From assembly GCA_052161645.1 (NCBI GenBank), contig CP197414.1: a DNA stretch of 64,000 bases; one strand, 5' to 3'. Positions 1-8,878 of this stretch are shown here, piece after piece. The notes below the pieces were generated by a model. That model was not told the origin of the DNA, did not search any database, and worked only from the letters and a program-made list of their open reading frames with translations. Within the stretch, counting starts at the first letter, position 1. Every line of letters starts with the position of its first letter. The stretch is from Laterigemmans sp052161645. Lineage in GTDB: Bacteria; Planctomycetota; Planctomycetia; Pirellulales; Pirellulaceae. Position numbers and translations under genes: made by a program.

Positions 1-962
1 CCCGAGTCGACATCAAAAGAGTCGACTCGCGTCAGACGATCTGAACTCTGCATGTCGGCTGTGAAATATTGACCTGCGGTGAAGAACTCAATTTCCGTCT
101 CGTCGGGATCGAAAGACGTCTCTCGCAACTCGAGGAGTAACTCCGCGACGCGATCCGAATCAGTAACTCGGAATAGCTCCTCTTCGACTTGGGCGACCAA
201 GTTTGGTGGGTCGTAGAGCATGGCGTCAAACACAAATCGACCAGGTGCGTCGATCTCTTTGGTCTTTGACGCGTTGCCACTGACATCTCCATCCGGCAAA
301 ATCTCGCGACCTTCGCCGTAGGAGTTGGAAATATTGCCGTCGAACCCAGGCGTGGCGTCGGCGATGTAGGATTCAGCAATGATATGCCGGAGCGCATTGC
401 TGCGCGAGAATTCATTCGTTGGATCGACGATGTCGGTAAAGCCGGGGAACGGCCCATCGGCGATCTCGTCCATCAACGTATGAACCCACAAATCGCCGAT
501 CGAATGTGATGCAAAGCCGTAGGCCCAAGCCAGAATTTGGTGCTGTTCGACTTGGGTGTAACCACCGACGTCGCCTTCGGTGTTTTGAGCCGCCCAAGCT
601 TTATCGAGCACGTGGCTGTTGAAAATGTTGATTGATTGCGGGTGGATGACTTGCTGTCCCGCTACCAGATCCGGAAATCCATCCGGACCGACCGCTCCAC
701 CATAGAAGTAGCTGGGATAATTTTCTAACGCATCCACCAACTTCGGATGAACCGGATAGTCGGTACCCTCAATCGTGATCTGCCCGTCGTCGATGACTGA
801 CATACGCACGTCGTTGGCGATCTCAATGTGCGTGAAGGGATTAAAGAGCATCAACCGCGGTTCGAGGGTCTCTGAACGCAATTGGCTTCTGAGCTTGGCC
901 CTGTTGACGCGATGCTTACGATGCGAGCGGGATCTAGACAAGATTTTTGATAGACGTCTCAA
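1..962 (-). CDS. Secreted LEPR-XLL protein with zinc-dependent phospholipase C-like domain (partial, 3' end off window)
   Basis: An open frame runs from a TTG at 962-960 to the window edge with no stop (about 320 residues). It has no upstream ATG because an in-frame TGA lies at 968-966. GAGGA about 8 bases before the TTG supports this start. The N-terminus is Arg/Lys-rich and carries ETLEPRLML at residues 31-39, the LEPR-XLL motif of planctomycete exported proteins. NPFTHIEIANDV follows directly, then YGFASHSIGDLWVHTLMDE, resembling the His motifs of the zinc-dependent phospholipase C family (Zn_dep_PLPC). The likely role is an extracytoplasmic metal-dependent hydrolase or a non-catalytic relative; the substrate is not visible. 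The C-terminus, where large LEPR proteins usually carry repeats, is outside the window. Confidence 0.75.
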   Translation of the reverse strand, partial: MRRLSKILSRSRSHRKHRVNRAKLRSQLRSETLEPRLMLFNPFTHIEIANDVRMSVIDDGQITIEGTDYPVHPKLVDALENYPSYFYGGAVGPDGFPDLVAGQQVIHPQSINIFNSHVLDKAWAAQNTEGDVGGYTQVEQHQILAWAYGFASHSIGDLWVHTLMDEIADGPFPGFTDIVDPTNEFSRSNALRHIIAESYIADATPGFDGNISNSYGEGREILPDGDVSGNASKTKEIDAPGRFVFDAMLYDPPNLVAQVEEELFRVTDSDRVAELLLELRETSFDPDETEIEFFTAGQYFTADMQSSDRLTRVDSFDVDS

Positions 963-1446
963 CAGTCAATCCTCAAGTGCGACGGAGATGCGGTTAAGAA
1001 AAGACACGTAGAACAATTCCATTGGCCGTACGCCTGGGACAAAGTCTTCGAGAGTTTTGCTGTCGCCCCCCAAAGTCACAGGCGCACACGTTTCCGCAGC
1101 GAGTACCGACGTTGATCCTGCCCGAAGCGCAGACTTGCGGGCTCTTCGCAACTGCGGTAGCAGGGGCGATCGCAAAAAAACGGTAAACAAAAACAAATCG
1201 CTCACCCGCTGTGGCATGCGGGAGAAGCGCGGTCGCCTACGAGAAAACGAGCTCCGGCATTTCGCAAAATTACTGGATGCGATCGATTTTCGGCACTAGC
1301 TAGAACCCGTCCCATTGGTTAGTGCGAAATATCTGGCACAATCGCGCAAAAGAAATGAGGGATTTCCTCAAGTTTGCAGAATAAGTGGCTCCTCTAACAA
1401 TCAAGGCGCTCTGTTTGGTCGTTGCTCCATAAGGTGCAATCGCCCT
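963..1446. other. Intergenic region, no convincing gene
   Basis: This 484-base stretch lies between the LEPR-XLL gene and the kinase gene, both on the minus strand. The short frames here have no ribosome site and no recognisable protein. It should hold the promoter of the LEPR-XLL gene and the 3' end of the kinase transcript. The only structure I see is the weak hairpin at 1356-1370. Confidence 0.5.
1356..1370 (-). terminator. Weak possible terminator hairpin after kinase gene
   Basis: TGAGG and CCTCA form a 5-bp stem with a 5-base loop about 75 bases past the kinase stop. On the minus strand it is followed by a T-rich tail (CATTTCTTTT). The stem is short, so this is tentative. Confidence 0.25.
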
Positions 1447-4400
1447 CTATCGCTCGCTTAGTGTGTCTTTCTGGGCTTGCCATTTCCGCAGACTAGCTGC
1501 ATCGTCGGTAGATTCTGCAAGGCTCAACAAACGGTCGATCGCATTGTTGAGAAAATAGGAACGATCGGGATGTGGTCTCTTTGTAGCGAGCATCGCCTGA
1601 ACAGCCGCTTCAAGGGATTTGCTTGCCTCGTCATACTCCTTAAGCCCCAGCTGCGCTTCACCTAATTTCGACTGGATTGTATGGGTATTCCAGTCGTCGG
1701 GTGCAACAGAATTTCTAATTTCGTAGGCTGAAAGAAGGGTACTTGCGGCTTGTGCAAAATCTCCTTCAGCTATAAGTTTGGTACCCACCGCAGCAAGATA
1801 CGTCGACTTATAAAGCTGTGTTCCCGGACTCTCCTCGCCGAATTCAGCTTGCACCAACTCGTACCGACGTTTGAGTAATTCCACGGCGCGACCATGGCTT
1901 GAAAGTTTCTCGCAGACCTCTGCTAGTCTCAGCATCGTCGCAAGAGTTGCTTGACTCGACGGATGAAGCGTTTCGACTTGACAGGCAAGTATTTTTTCGA
2001 AGACTTCACCAGCTTTCGGTACGTTTCCGGAAAACAAATATACTTTGGCCAACCGGTCCATGTAGACAAGCGTGTTCGGGTCGTGCAACCCTCGCAACTT
2101 GATTGAAAGATCGGCCGCCCTCTCCAACAGCGGGATTGCTTCGTTGTTACGCCGATTCATCGCATAAATCATTCCCAGAGAGACCATCCTTTGGATGGTC
2201 CTCACGTCTTCCTCACCATGAGCAGCTTCCGTTATCTCCATGGCTTCACGCCCCAACTCAATCGCTTCGTCACTCCGTTTTGCATCATTGTATGCTGTCG
2301 CAAGATTCGAAAGTGTCGTAAGGGTCGTCTCGTTCGTGGGACCCAATGTCTTCTTCGTAAGCGGCAACACTCGTTCATAGCAACTGATGGCCGCCTCCGT
2401 ACTTCCGATTTTTCGAAGGGCTGATGCATAGTACAGTGTGGCGTCAAGTGTGGTCGGGAAATCATCGCCATAATTCTCGGCCAAAGCGTCAACGGCTTCT
2501 TTCAACAGAGGAATTCCACGGTCAGCATCCTTCAAATCAAACAGGTGTTTTCCGAGTGTGAATTTGCCCATGATGATGTCCCCGGGGTAACCCTCGACCT
2601 GCATGCTCAACTTCAACGATTTTTCCGCCATTTCAATCGCACTTTTTCCATCTCCACGGACGGCATGCAAATTGGCCATTTCGCGAGTTGCCAATGCAGC
2701 AAAACGCGCGCTGTGCGCGTCAGCAGTCAGCGGTTGAGAAAGCGCCTCCATAATCAGTAGCTCAGCCTCATCAAGTTTCCCGGATAACAGGAGCGAAGTA
2801 ATGAGACTTCTGCGTGCTCCCTGATAATTTTCTGACGCAACGCCCATTGCGTTTCTAAATCCTTGGACCGCTCTTTCCAGTAGCGGAATCGCACTGTCAT
2901 CGTCCCCGTTGTTTTTATAGCTTGCGCCCAGAATCCAGCTGATTTCTGCGTCTACAAGAGGATCAAGATCTTGGCGGTTTGAAAGTTTCTCCGCGGCCCG
3001 GTCAACTAAATCTCCTAGAGTCGCATCAAACGGAACGATCCCCTCGTCCGCGGCTATGTCTCTCAATTCGCTGGAATGCGTTTGACTTGTGACTGATGTC
3101 AATCTGAGGAAGTCACTCTTCAAGAAATCGCTGATTCCCAATGCAAACTGTTTCTGTCTCGTCTCCTCCCGCTTTGCGTTGATAGCTTCGTTTCGCGCGG
3201 CGTCCGCGTCCGCTTTTTCTTGCTCAGCCGTCCTCGTTGCGGCATTAGCTTGAAGCAGGCCGTAACTTACGCCGACAATACCAACAATCAATGCAACAGT
3301 GACGGCTGCGATGGATGTCGCCAATCCACGGTTCTTAGCGACAAACTTTCGGATACGATAGGAACGCGATGGCGGGTGAGCCTCGACCGGTTCGCCTTGG
3401 AGGTAGCGATTGACGTCGTCGGCGAACTCACCTGCGGATTGATAACGTCGCGAACGGTCTTTCTCCAGCGCTTTCATCACGATCCAGTCGAGTTCGTTCT
3501 TCAACAAACTTCGAAGTCGCGATGGTTCAGTCTGACGAAGCGTTGCGGAAGACTCAGCAGTTCCCGAAGAAGAGAGCCGCAGCGAAGGGATGACTGGCTC
3601 CTCTTCCTTGACGATTCGAAGGGCTTCATCTAACGCTGCTTCCTGTAACTTCTTCGAATCGAAGGGCCGCAGGCCAGTCAGCAGCTCGTAGAGCAACACT
3701 CCCAAAGAGTATACGTCAGCGCGGGTATCAACGTCGTGTCCCCTGTATCCCGCTTGCTCAGGAGCCATGTACTCAAGCGTACCAACGATATCGCCCGCTC
3801 GCGTCGCCAACGGATCAGGTGTCAGTGAACCTGACAGCGCTTTCGCCAACCCAAAATCGATAACTTTGGGAACCGCGCGTCCATCAACTTCCGTAATCAG
3901 CACGTTTGATGGTTTGATATCGCGATGCAAAATCGCTTTTTGATGCGCATGGGATACAGCATTAGCAATTTGGGTGAAAACCTCTAGACGCTTTCGAATC
4001 GTCAGCCTAGCCTGATTGCAGTACTCGACCAGTGGCAGGCCCTGGACAAGCTCCATCACGAAAAACGGAAGTCCGCTCGGCGTCGCGCCAGCGTCGATAA
4101 CCCGCGCGATGTTGGGGTGGTCCAAAACCGCTAAGGCTTGTCGTTCGGCCTCGAATCGCTGCAACACATCTGTCGTTTCACGACCGGTTCTTATCAGTTT
4201 TAAAGCGATTTCGCGTTTTACCGGTTCCGTTTGACTTGCGAGCCAGACCTCACCCATCCCCCCCGCGCCCAAACGCCTTATCAACTCATAAGGACCGAAT
4301 TGAACTCCCGCTTCGCGGGTTTCCCTTGGATAGTCAACTACCTCTGAGTCCCCAAAGAGCGGACGGTCAATGACAAGAGCCGATTCCCGCTCATGTTGGT

Positions 4401-4578
4401 GAAAAAGCTCTAGCACCCTGTTCGCCAATTCAGGGTCGTCACCACTTTCGGAATTCAGAAAGGCCCGCCGTTGCACAGGATCAGAAATCTCCAGTGCTCG
4501 CATGAACAGTTCGCGTTCCATTCGAGCTGCTTTCCGAATTTGGTCGTTCGATGGCTCGGAGTTTCCGGCTGATGTCAT
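1447..4578 (-). CDS. Membrane Ser/Thr protein kinase with C-terminal TPR domain
   Basis: A Hanks-type kinase of 1043 residues. The kinase domain spans about 97-395: glycine loop GAGGMGEVW (104-112), Lys127 in IALKLI, catalytic HRDIKPSN from 218, DFG at 241-243 and an APEQ motif. All canonical catalytic residues are present. One transmembrane helix lies at about 418-442, followed by a Glu/Lys-rich linker and then many TPR-like repeats (about 545-1030) that would be outside the membrane. The start is supported by GAGG 6 bases before the ATG. An ECF sigma gene lies 105 bases upstream on the same strand, an arrangement known in planctomycetes in which kinase and sigma factor are thought to form one signalling unit. 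The signal sensed by the TPR part is unknown. Confidence 0.93.
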   Translation of the reverse strand: MTSAGNSEPSNDQIRKAARMERELFMRALEISDPVQRRAFLNSESGDDPELANRVLELFHQHERESALVIDRPLFGDSEVVDYPRETREAGVQFGPYELIRRLGAGGMGEVWLASQTEPVKREIALKLIRTGRETTDVLQRFEAERQALAVLDHPNIARVIDAGATPSGLPFFVMELVQGLPLVEYCNQARLTIRKRLEVFTQIANAVSHAHQKAILHRDIKPSNVLITEVDGRAVPKVIDFGLAKALSGSLTPDPLATRAGDIVGTLEYMAPEQAGYRGHDVDTRADVYSLGVLLYELLTGLRPFDSKKLQEAALDEALRIVKEEEPVIPSLRLSSSGTAESSATLRQTEPSRLRSLLKNELDWIVMKALEKDRSRRYQSAGEFADDVNRYLQGEPVEAHPPSRSYRIRKFVAKNRGLATSIAAVTVALIVGIVGVSYGLLQANAATRTAEQEKADADAARNEAINAKREETRQKQFALGISDFLKSDFLRLTSVTSQTHSSELRDIAADEGIVPFDATLGDLVDRAAEKLSNRQDLDPLVDAEISWILGASYKNNGDDDSAIPLLERAVQGFRNAMGVASENYQGARRSLITSLLLSGKLDEAELLIMEALSQPLTADAHSARFAALATREMANLHAVRGDGKSAIEMAEKSLKLSMQVEGYPGDIIMGKFTLGKHLFDLKDADRGIPLLKEAVDALAENYGDDFPTTLDATLYYASALRKIGSTEAAISCYERVLPLTKKTLGPTNETTLTTLSNLATAYNDAKRSDEAIELGREAMEITEAAHGEEDVRTIQRMVSLGMIYAMNRRNNEAIPLLERAADLSIKLRGLHDPNTLVYMDRLAKVYLFSGNVPKAGEVFEKILACQVETLHPSSQATLATMLRLAEVCEKLSSHGRAVELLKRRYELVQAEFGEESPGTQLYKSTYLAAVGTKLIAEGDFAQAASTLLSAYEIRNSVAPDDWNTHTIQSKLGEAQLGLKEYDEASKSLEAAVQAMLATKRPHPDRSYFLNNAIDRLLSLAESTDDAASLRKWQAQKDTLSER

Positions 4579-4683
4579 GCTTGCCTCGTCGTTTGGCTAT
4601 CGTCGGCAGAGATCGAAAGTTTTTTTGTCACTCAATGAGTCAATGCGATAAAGCGAGCGGAAACGCGCAAAATTCTTGCTAAA

Positions 4684-5241
4684 CTATTCCTCAGCCAGAT
4701 CTCTCTTCAGCCAACTCCTTGCGTAAGCCCAAAGCATATCTGCCTTACGTGGCGAACAAGCCAAGGCTTCGGCTGCCTGATTGTTCGTCATGCCGACAAA
4801 GTAACGCAGCTTGACAACGGTGGCTGCTTCCGGGTCTTGGTGTTCCAGGCGTTCCAGTGCATCATCAAGCTGAATCAATTCGCTTCGGCTTGCGGAGTCC
4901 ACCAGCCATGATTCGACAAGCTCCAATCTCTTCGCTCCGCCTCCTCGCTTTTCGGCTCCTTTGCTTCGAGCATGCTCGATCAATATTCGACGCATGGCCT
5001 CGGCTGCCGCGGCGAAGAAATGTTCTTTGCCAGACCAGTCTGTTGAAATGTCTGTTTCCACCAATCGCAAATACGCTTCATGCACCAAGGCGGTTGGCGT
5101 GAGGGTGTGATCGCAGCGTTCACCCTTCATGCGGCTGGCAGCCAGAATACGTAGCTCTTTGTAGACAATTGGTAATAGTCGATTCGACGCGGCAAGATCG
5201 CCGCTTCGCATCTGCTCGATGATCTGGGTTACGTCATTCAT
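4684..5241 (-). CDS. RNA polymerase ECF-type sigma factor linked to Ser/Thr kinase
   Basis: A 185-residue protein beginning MNDVTQIIEQMRSGD, with the motif LTPTALVHEAYLRLVE typical of the planctomycete/acidobacterial ECF family TIGR02999. The region 4 helix-turn-helix shows LRYFVGMTNNQAAEALACS near the C-terminus. The frame stays open upstream to 5355, but the ATG at 5241 matches the usual start of the family and has a purine-rich GCGGAAAAAG ahead of it, so I prefer it. It would direct RNA polymerase to promoters controlled by the kinase encoded immediately downstream (1447-4578), probably cotranscribed. No anti-sigma gene is adjacent, which fits control by phosphorylation rather than by an anti-sigma factor (inference). 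Confidence 0.9.
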   Translation of the reverse strand: MNDVTQIIEQMRSGDLAASNRLLPIVYKELRILAASRMKGERCDHTLTPTALVHEAYLRLVETDISTDWSGKEHFFAAAAEAMRRILIEHARSKGAEKRGGGAKRLELVESWLVDSASRSELIQLDDALERLEHQDPEAATVVKLRYFVGMTNNQAAEALACSPRKADMLWAYARSWLKRDLAEE

Positions 5242-5504
5242 GGGACTTTTTCCGCTTGCGTCTACCAGCTGGCAGCTTAACTTGGACATCCCGCTCATCT
5301 GCAACTGACGGATTCGCAAATTCCAGTCACCTTTGCAAAATGATAGCAGAACCAATTCAAGGTTGCGACAGTTTCTTCCCGTAGTGATGGAAAGCCCATG
5401 GGAAATGCCTGGTTTGTGGTGTCATCGCGTTTGTCAGGCGACAACTTGTTTCCCGAGCTACCTTCTACGGCGACACGTTGTTAACAAACTTATTTTTTCA
5501 TGGT

Positions 5505-5524
5505 AACGCCCACGAGGGGGCGTT
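5505..5524 (+). promoter_or_regulatory. Hairpin overlapping the presumed ribosome site of the next gene
   Basis: AACGCCC (5505-5511) and GGGCGTT (5518-5524) form a 7-bp stem whose loop and 3' arm contain the GAGGGGG purine tract preceding the ATG at 5529. It could hide the ribosome site. This is seen by eye only, and it falls inside the gene if the alternative TTG start at 5478 is used. Confidence 0.3.
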
Positions 5525-5528
5525 CGAG

Positions 5529-5936
5529 ATGATTGGTGTCTTTTTATTTGCCGCGGGGATTTCAATTTACCAGCTTCCTCAACGACGCGCAGAACACTTT
5601 GTACGACTTGTCCGCAACGGAGACAGGGAACTGTTGGGCCAGCTATTTGCTAACGAGGAATGGACCCAAAAACCATCGTACACTGGCTTGGTTTCTGAAA
5701 TTTCGGAGCAATGCGGACGGGAACACGAGCGCGATCAGGAATTGGAGCCTGACGACGTTATTGTCGATGTGGAACCGCAAAGCTTCCTAGACTATTGCCG
5801 CGGCTACCGTCGTGTTCGTGTGGGATACACTTACGGTAAACAAGCCGTGTTCCTGCTGACTGTCTACGGAATACACCGCGATTATCTGTACGAGCCGTCG
5901 TGTTGTGTACAGTACATCGATGAATCACAACCGTAG
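5529..5936 (+). CDS. Hypothetical protein
   Basis: A 135-residue protein that I do not recognise. It begins MIGVFLFAAGISIYQL, then has a helical basic stretch (QRRAEHFVRLVRNGDRELLGQLF), an acidic middle and a C-terminal part rich in Tyr, ending CCVQYIDESQP. The longer frame begins at a TTG at 5478; I prefer the ATG at 5529 because GAGGGGGCG precedes it. It is divergent from the sigma gene with a 287-base gap, so both promoters should lie there. It is a single gene followed by the convergent DsrE-fusion gene. It may be a soluble lineage-specific protein; no function is claimed. Confidence 0.55.
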   Translation: MIGVFLFAAGISIYQLPQRRAEHFVRLVRNGDRELLGQLFANEEWTQKPSYTGLVSEISEQCGREHERDQELEPDDVIVDVEPQSFLDYCRGYRRVRVGYTYGKQAVFLLTVYGIHRDYLYEPSCCVQYIDESQP

Positions 5937-6010
5937 AAGCGATTGAGTCACAAGTGTCCTCTTTCGCTCCGCGAAAGAGGCGTTTGCTTGGGCTTTCGAA
6001 GTGCTTAGGC

Positions 6011-7249
6011 TTACTTCAGCAAAGGCAGATAAGCGAACCCATCAGCTTGCAAGTTAGCCAGCGACGTCAATGCGGAAACTGAGACATCGACAAAGACGAC
6101 AACATCTTCCAACGCGGCCCCTTTGCTGATCAATGATTGACCGCAAACATAAATCTTGACGCCAGCCTCATGCAGCTTCTGCAAACAGTCTAAATTGGGG
6201 TTTCCTTGTGTGCCAAATTTTGCGCTGTAAGCATCAGCGTTCAGCACCGCTAAGGTAGCACCATCATGCAGTATCACGGCAATCTCGGCATTTGCCGGTT
6301 GGGCACCCGCCCCGGCGTAGATGTTGACATAGCGTGCGACCTTTTCAATGGCCGAGTTCAGCTTGTCTGGCTCCTCGCTTTTAGTCACATCCACACATAA
6401 CTTTGCGCCTTCTCGGGGTTGGTGAGCCGCGTTGGGGAGTTGCACCACTTTGCCGTAACCATCGATTTTGGCGGGAGCCGGCATGGCAGGTTGGGAAGTT
6501 GCTCCGGGCACGGGATGGTTCTTCCTGGCCTCATCGAAACCACGCTCAACAAAGGCGGACACCACTTTGGCGTGTGCTTTGATGAGACTAGCAACGTAAG
6601 GATCATCCGAAGTTTCGGTGACAATTACGCCTCGCTCGGTTTCCTCATGCTCCATTTTGATTTTATCGGTGTGACGAAATAATTCTGCGAACAGCGGATC
6701 ACGTTGACGAATGGGTTGGCTGTTGACAATTCGCTCCTGCATCCAATGCACGTGCTCTTTAATTTTGTCGGCAACCTTGATGTCAGTCGATTCGGTCGTC
6801 GTCGTCACACCTTTTTCCAGCTCTTTAACTTGTCGTGTGATCAATTGATGGTTTTCCAACAGAAAATGGAAGACATCGCGATCTTCGTCATGCCGCTCGT
6901 CGTGCATCGGTCCAGCACCAGGCCCACGACCAAAGCCAGGCCCATTCCCTGGACCACGACCAAAGCCTGGACCACGACCAAAGCCTGGACCACGACCAAA
7001 GCCTGGACCACGACCAAAGCCTGGCCCGCGACCGGGGCCGGGACCGCGACCGAAGCCGGGACCGCGACCGGGGCCCTGCTCTGCCTCCGGCCCTTGCTGG
7101 CCATCGCTTTGACCAGCAGTCGGGGGTTGCTGGGTAGCTGGGGATTGCTCTGAGGGAGCGTCCGAACTGCCATCTTGAGCCAGGCTGGGCAAACCGAGCA
7201 GTATCGCCGCCCCACAAACTAGGCTGGAAAAGAAGAAACGCTGGTACAT
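6011..7249 (-). CDS. Exported DsrE-family protein with Gly-Pro repeat and duplicated helical His-rich domain
   Basis: A 412-residue protein with a signal peptide (MYQRFFFSSLVCGAAILLGLPSLAQ). The open frame extends to a TTG at 7309, but the ATG at 7249 places the signal peptide correctly. Residues 57-114 are GFGRGP repeats. Residues 126-240 are helical and rich in His, Glu and Lys, with two copies of one pattern: KELEKGVTTTTESTDIKVAD near 142-161, and HEETERGVIVTETSDDPYVA near 201-220, each followed by a His-containing helix. Residues 268-412 match a DsrE/F-like sulfur-carrier fold, with Cys369 in KIYVCGQSL at the usual cysteine site. Most DsrE proteins are cytoplasmic, so export is unusual. 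It is the last gene of the presumed sulfur operon, 125 bases after the metallo-beta-lactamase/rhodanese gene. The middle domain might bind metal in a hemerythrin-like way; that is inference. Confidence 0.8.
   Translation of the reverse strand: MYQRFFFSSLVCGAAILLGLPSLAQDGSSDAPSEQSPATQQPPTAGQSDGQQGPEAEQGPGRGPGFGRGPGPGRGPGFGRGPGFGRGPGFGRGPGFGRGPGNGPGFGRGPGAGPMHDERHDEDRDVFHFLLENHQLITRQVKELEKGVTTTTESTDIKVADKIKEHVHWMQERIVNSQPIRQRDPLFAELFRHTDKIKMEHEETERGVIVTETSDDPYVASLIKAHAKVVSAFVERGFDEARKNHPVPGATSQPAMPAPAKIDGYGKVVQLPNAAHQPREGAKLCVDVTKSEEPDKLNSAIEKVARYVNIYAGAGAQPANAEIAVILHDGATLAVLNADAYSAKFGTQGNPNLDCLQKLHEAGVKIYVCGQSLISKGAALEDVVVFVDVSVSALTSLANLQADGFAYLPLLK
6951..7022. repeat. 18-bp tandem repeat, 4 perfect copies
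   Basis: GGACCACGACCAAAGCCT occurs four times head to tail, and degenerate copies extend to about 6921-7074. On the coding (minus) strand each unit encodes GFGRGP in the exported DsrE protein. Perfect identity at the DNA level suggests recent slippage expansion. Confidence 0.95.
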
Positions 7250-7374
7250 CGAAAGGTCTCGTATACAAATGGGAGGATGAGCGGAAATTAGAGAGTTATT
7301 TGTTAGCAACCATCTGGAAACGGATAAGAGCCGCGGCTACCGCGCAAACGGCTCTCATTCATAAGTTTGGTTCA

Positions 7375-8823
7375 TCAGGAGACAGCCCCTACGGAGCAGG
7401 TTGCCGCGATCGGTGCCCCGGGCGTTTGGGAAACCGGCAAACTGGCGGCCGACCAAGCGTTAAACCCTCCCGACATATTAATTACATCGAATCCGGCGGA
7501 CTGCAACACGCTGCTGGCGATCGCTGACCGCACGCCCGATGCACAGTGTACGGCAACCGGTCGGTCGCGGGGGATTTCCGCGAGGTGCTGAGGCAGTCGT
7601 CCCAGAAAGATGTGCCGAGCTTGCGGAATATGGCCCTCGTTCCATTCTGTTTTGGCGCGGACATCGACCAAACTAACCTGTTCATTGGCGATTCGCGCGG
7701 CCAACTCTCGTGGAGACTCGCTGCGATAGCCGCCAGTGAGTTGTTGATCATCGATGACTTGGCTGCCACGAAAAGCGCCGGCGACTTCATCAACACCAAT
7801 TTTTTGCAGCACGCGAACCGCTTCATACAGTTGCTCGGGTTCGGCAACCAGATACACGGGCTTGCTGTAATCAACCAACCAGCCAGCCCAAGTGGCCAAG
7901 TGAACCAGTGGGATATTGATCGCGGTGGGCAGATGGGCCTCTGCGAATGCCGTGGAACTGGAAAGATCGATCAGCGTCCCGTGCTCGCTGGCGGCGGCAA
8001 GTTCAGCTTTGGAAAGCCACTCAGTCTGCCCCGTTTGGCCCATCACTTTCGGACCTTCTTTATTAACGCGTTTCATCAAAGCGAAGTAGGGCGGTGCTTC
8101 GGGCTGGTCGGCGAGAATGTAATCCACAAACGACTGCTCGTCGGTAAACTGCAACGCTGGGTTGAATTGCTTTTCGTATCCGACCGTCGAGGAGGGGATG
8201 GCACCGAGTCCCTTACCGCAGGCGCTGCCCGCTCCGTGAGCTGGCCAGACTTGCAAGAAATCAGGGAGCTGTTTGAAGCGTTCGGCGGAATGATACAACT
8301 GGCGAGCTCCCGGTTCGGCTGTGCCCGCCAAGCCAGCGGCTTCTTCCAATAAATCGGGACGCCCGATCGAACCGACGAAAATAAAATCGCCCGTAAAGAT
8401 TCCCATCGGTTGATCGGCACCGCCACCTTGGTCGGTGACCAAGAAGGAAATACTTTCCGGCGTGTGCCCCGGCGTGCTGACGACCTCGAATTTGATCTTC
8501 CCCAGCGAAAAGGTATCACCGTCCTTGACGAGCTGGGCATCATAAGTATCGAGATAAAGATACTTCCATTCGGCCGGTCCTTCATCAGAAACATATAATT
8601 TGGCCTGGACACGTTCGGCCAGCTCGCGAGCGCCGGAAACATAGTCGGCATGAATATGCGTTTCCGCCACGCCGACAATCTCCATCCCTTCCGCGGCAGC
8701 AGCCTCGATATACTGCTCAACGTCACGGCCTGGGTCGACAATCACAGCTTGTTGGGATCGTTGGCAGCCTACCATATAGGAAGCATGTGCCAGAGCTGGA
8801 TCATAAAAGTATTTCAGCAACAT
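7375..8823 (-). CDS. Persulfide dioxygenase-like MBL-fold protein fused to two rhodanese domains
   Basis: A 482-residue protein. The N-terminal metallo-beta-lactamase-fold domain (about 1-245) has THIHADYVSG with His56, His58 and Asp60, STPGHTPESISF, and the later GDFIFVGSIGRPDLL and PAHGAGSACG motifs of the ETHE1/persulfide dioxygenase branch. Two rhodanese-like domains follow. The first (about 265-365) lacks a cysteine in its active loop and is probably inactive. The second (about 375-470) has HCASGVRSA with Cys427. The protein would oxidise glutathione- or protein-bound persulfide to sulfite and move sulfane sulfur. AGGAAA lies upstream of the ATG. It sits between a rhodanese-DUF2892 gene and the exported DsrE gene, both on the same strand, downstream of an ArsR-type repressor. 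This is the classic context of sulfide/persulfide detoxification. Confidence 0.92.
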   Translation of the reverse strand: MLLKYFYDPALAHASYMVGCQRSQQAVIVDPGRDVEQYIEAAAAEGMEIVGVAETHIHADYVSGARELAERVQAKLYVSDEGPAEWKYLYLDTYDAQLVKDGDTFSLGKIKFEVVSTPGHTPESISFLVTDQGGGADQPMGIFTGDFIFVGSIGRPDLLEEAAGLAGTAEPGARQLYHSAERFKQLPDFLQVWPAHGAGSACGKGLGAIPSSTVGYEKQFNPALQFTDEQSFVDYILADQPEAPPYFALMKRVNKEGPKVMGQTGQTEWLSKAELAAASEHGTLIDLSSSTAFAEAHLPTAINIPLVHLATWAGWLVDYSKPVYLVAEPEQLYEAVRVLQKIGVDEVAGAFRGSQVIDDQQLTGGYRSESPRELAARIANEQVSLVDVRAKTEWNEGHIPQARHIFLGRLPQHLAEIPRDRPVAVHCASGVRSAIASSVLQSAGFDVINMSGGFNAWSAASLPVSQTPGAPIAATCSVGAVS

Positions 8824-8878
8824 GGTCTGGTTTCCTGTTAGTTTCTTGTTTCAGTGAATTAATGGCGGACGAAATCCA

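Noticed and set aside
966..1217. 83-residue minus-strand frame directly upstream of and in frame with the LEPR-XLL gene
   Set aside because: It ends at a TGA just before the LEPR start, has no ribosome site or recognisable sequence, and the LEPR gene has its own good start.
6704..7268. Several overlapping frames on both strands across the GFGRGP repeat
   Set aside because: They are shadows created by the 18-bp repeat; only the DsrE-fusion frame gives a signal peptide and a recognisable fold.
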